Source: Mesorhizobium sp. M2A.F.Ca.ET.046.03.2.1
GTDB lineage: Bacteria; Pseudomonadota; Alphaproteobacteria; Rhizobiales; Rhizobiaceae
Direction of reading: 5' to 3'
DNA: 64,000 nucleotides
Assembly: GCF_003952425.1 (NCBI RefSeq)
Contig: NZ_CP034449.1
Coordinates: forward strand, 3,162,001 to 3,226,000
In this document: positions 63,708-64,000 of the stretch, piece by piece
How the letters are laid out: every line of letters begins with the position of its first letter
Numbering within the stretch: the stretch's first letter is position 1
The notes under the pieces: model-generated
The model's database searches: none
The model's input: the letters and a program-made list of their open reading frames with translations, nothing else
What the model was told of the DNA's origin: nothing
Made by a program: the position numbers and the translations under genes

Positions 63708-64000
63708 ATGGCAAGACAAGATCAGGCCAACGACCAATTCTCGCTCACCTCGTTCCTCTACGGCGGCAATGCCGACTATATCGACGCGCTCTACGCGGCC
63801 TATGAGGACAATCCGGCTTCGGTCGATCCGGAGTGGCAGGATTTCTTCTCGGCGCTGAAGGACGACGCGGGCGACGTCCGCAAGAACGCCAAGGGCGCCT
63901 CCTGGGCGAAGCCCTCCTGGCCGCTGACGGCCAATGGCGAGCTGGTCTCGGCGCTGGACGGCAATTGGGGCCTGGTTGAGAAGGCGATCGAAAAGAAGGT
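63708..64000 (+). CDS. sucA: 2-oxoglutarate dehydrogenase E1 (3' end cut by window)
   Basis: The N-terminal 97 residues of the E1 component that decarboxylates 2-oxoglutarate. [20 protein letters not shown] and [16 protein letters not shown] are the N-terminal signature of SucA. ATG 63708 is preceded by an AGGAGACGGAGCC stretch about 20 nt upstream; the spacing is loose. The order sucD-sucA is the normal one. The rest of the gene is outside the window. Confidence 0.95.
   Translation, partial: MARQDQANDQFSLTSFLYGGNADYIDALYAAYEDNPASVDPEWQDFFSALKDDAGDVRKNAKGASWAKPSWPLTANGELVSALDGNWGLVEKAIEKK

Overview
The window is about 64 kb of high-GC DNA with almost purely bacterial housekeeping content. 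The gene families (DUF1127, DUF2794, DUF1236/SH3, IalB, Omp19/Inh lipoprotein, YkvA, bestrophin) and the gene neighbourhoods (dapF-mtaB-ftsY-yciB; acnA next to ccm; zapE-mdh-sucCD-sucA) point to a Rhizobiales alphaproteobacterium, most likely Mesorhizobium or a close relative. The taxonomic call is inference from gene content and from the style of the interspersed repeats; no rRNA or tRNA gene is present to confirm it.

Layout. 1-5.3 kb: the end of leuB, a GNAT acetyltransferase, a DbpA-type helicase on the minus strand and asd. asd is preceded by a candidate Lys/Thr-coded leader peptide and mutually exclusive hairpins. 5.3-6.4 kb: a triplicated 100-bp tandem repeat and a Phd/MazF-like toxin-antitoxin pair. 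6.5-12 kb: ACT protein, bestrophin, DoxX, glycine-zipper lipoprotein, then ffh-chorismate mutase-rpsP on the minus strand. 12-18 kb: envelope and secreted proteins (CPBP protease, SH3 protein, zinc peptidase, MltB-like transglycosylase) and an FAD oxidoreductase. 18-24.9 kb: argG, a 0.88-kb inverted-repeat-bounded cargo cassette, LysE and MFS exporters, a membrane gene with an in-frame stop, and rlmN. 24.9-31 kb: DHA2 efflux pump, Met-rich periplasmic protein, ClC channel, a frameshifted glycoside-hydrolase-like gene, IalB and YkvA. 31-38.4 kb: PCD, a frameshifted LMW phosphatase, thpR, the tesA / ybbA-ybbP divergent set and BI-1. 38.5-47 kb: acetyltransferase, DUF2794, a candidate sRNA, DUF1223, a truncated ceramidase-like gene, acnA and a ccmABDG cluster in which ccmC is absent. 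47-55 kb: DUF1127, SMP-30, tautomerase, two flavoproteins, yciB, ftsY, mtaB and dapF. 55-64 kb: DUF1328, MBL hydrolase, broken VOC gene, Inh lipoprotein, zapE, then mdh-sucC-cupin-DUF1579-sucD-sucA.

Functionally the window covers aspartate-family and leucine synthesis (leuB, asd, dapF), arginine synthesis (argG), TCA-cycle enzymes (acnA, mdh, sucCD, sucA), co-translational targeting (ffh, ftsY) and cytochrome c maturation. Between them lie many small palindromic repeats. At least four families occur, and several copies lie inside or at the edge of reading frames: twice in frame in ftsY, at the start of ybbP, splitting a small ORF upstream of asd, and at the truncated end of the ceramidase-like gene. 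Five loci carry an in-frame stop or 1-bp frameshifts; these may be true gene decay or assembly indels.

No complete insertion sequence, prophage, CRISPR array, rRNA or tRNA was found. The best candidates for something undescribed are the 20.1-21.0 kb cargo cassette, the asd leader/attenuator, the translated palindromic elements in FtsY and the orphan terminator-capped transcript at 39.7-39.9 kb.
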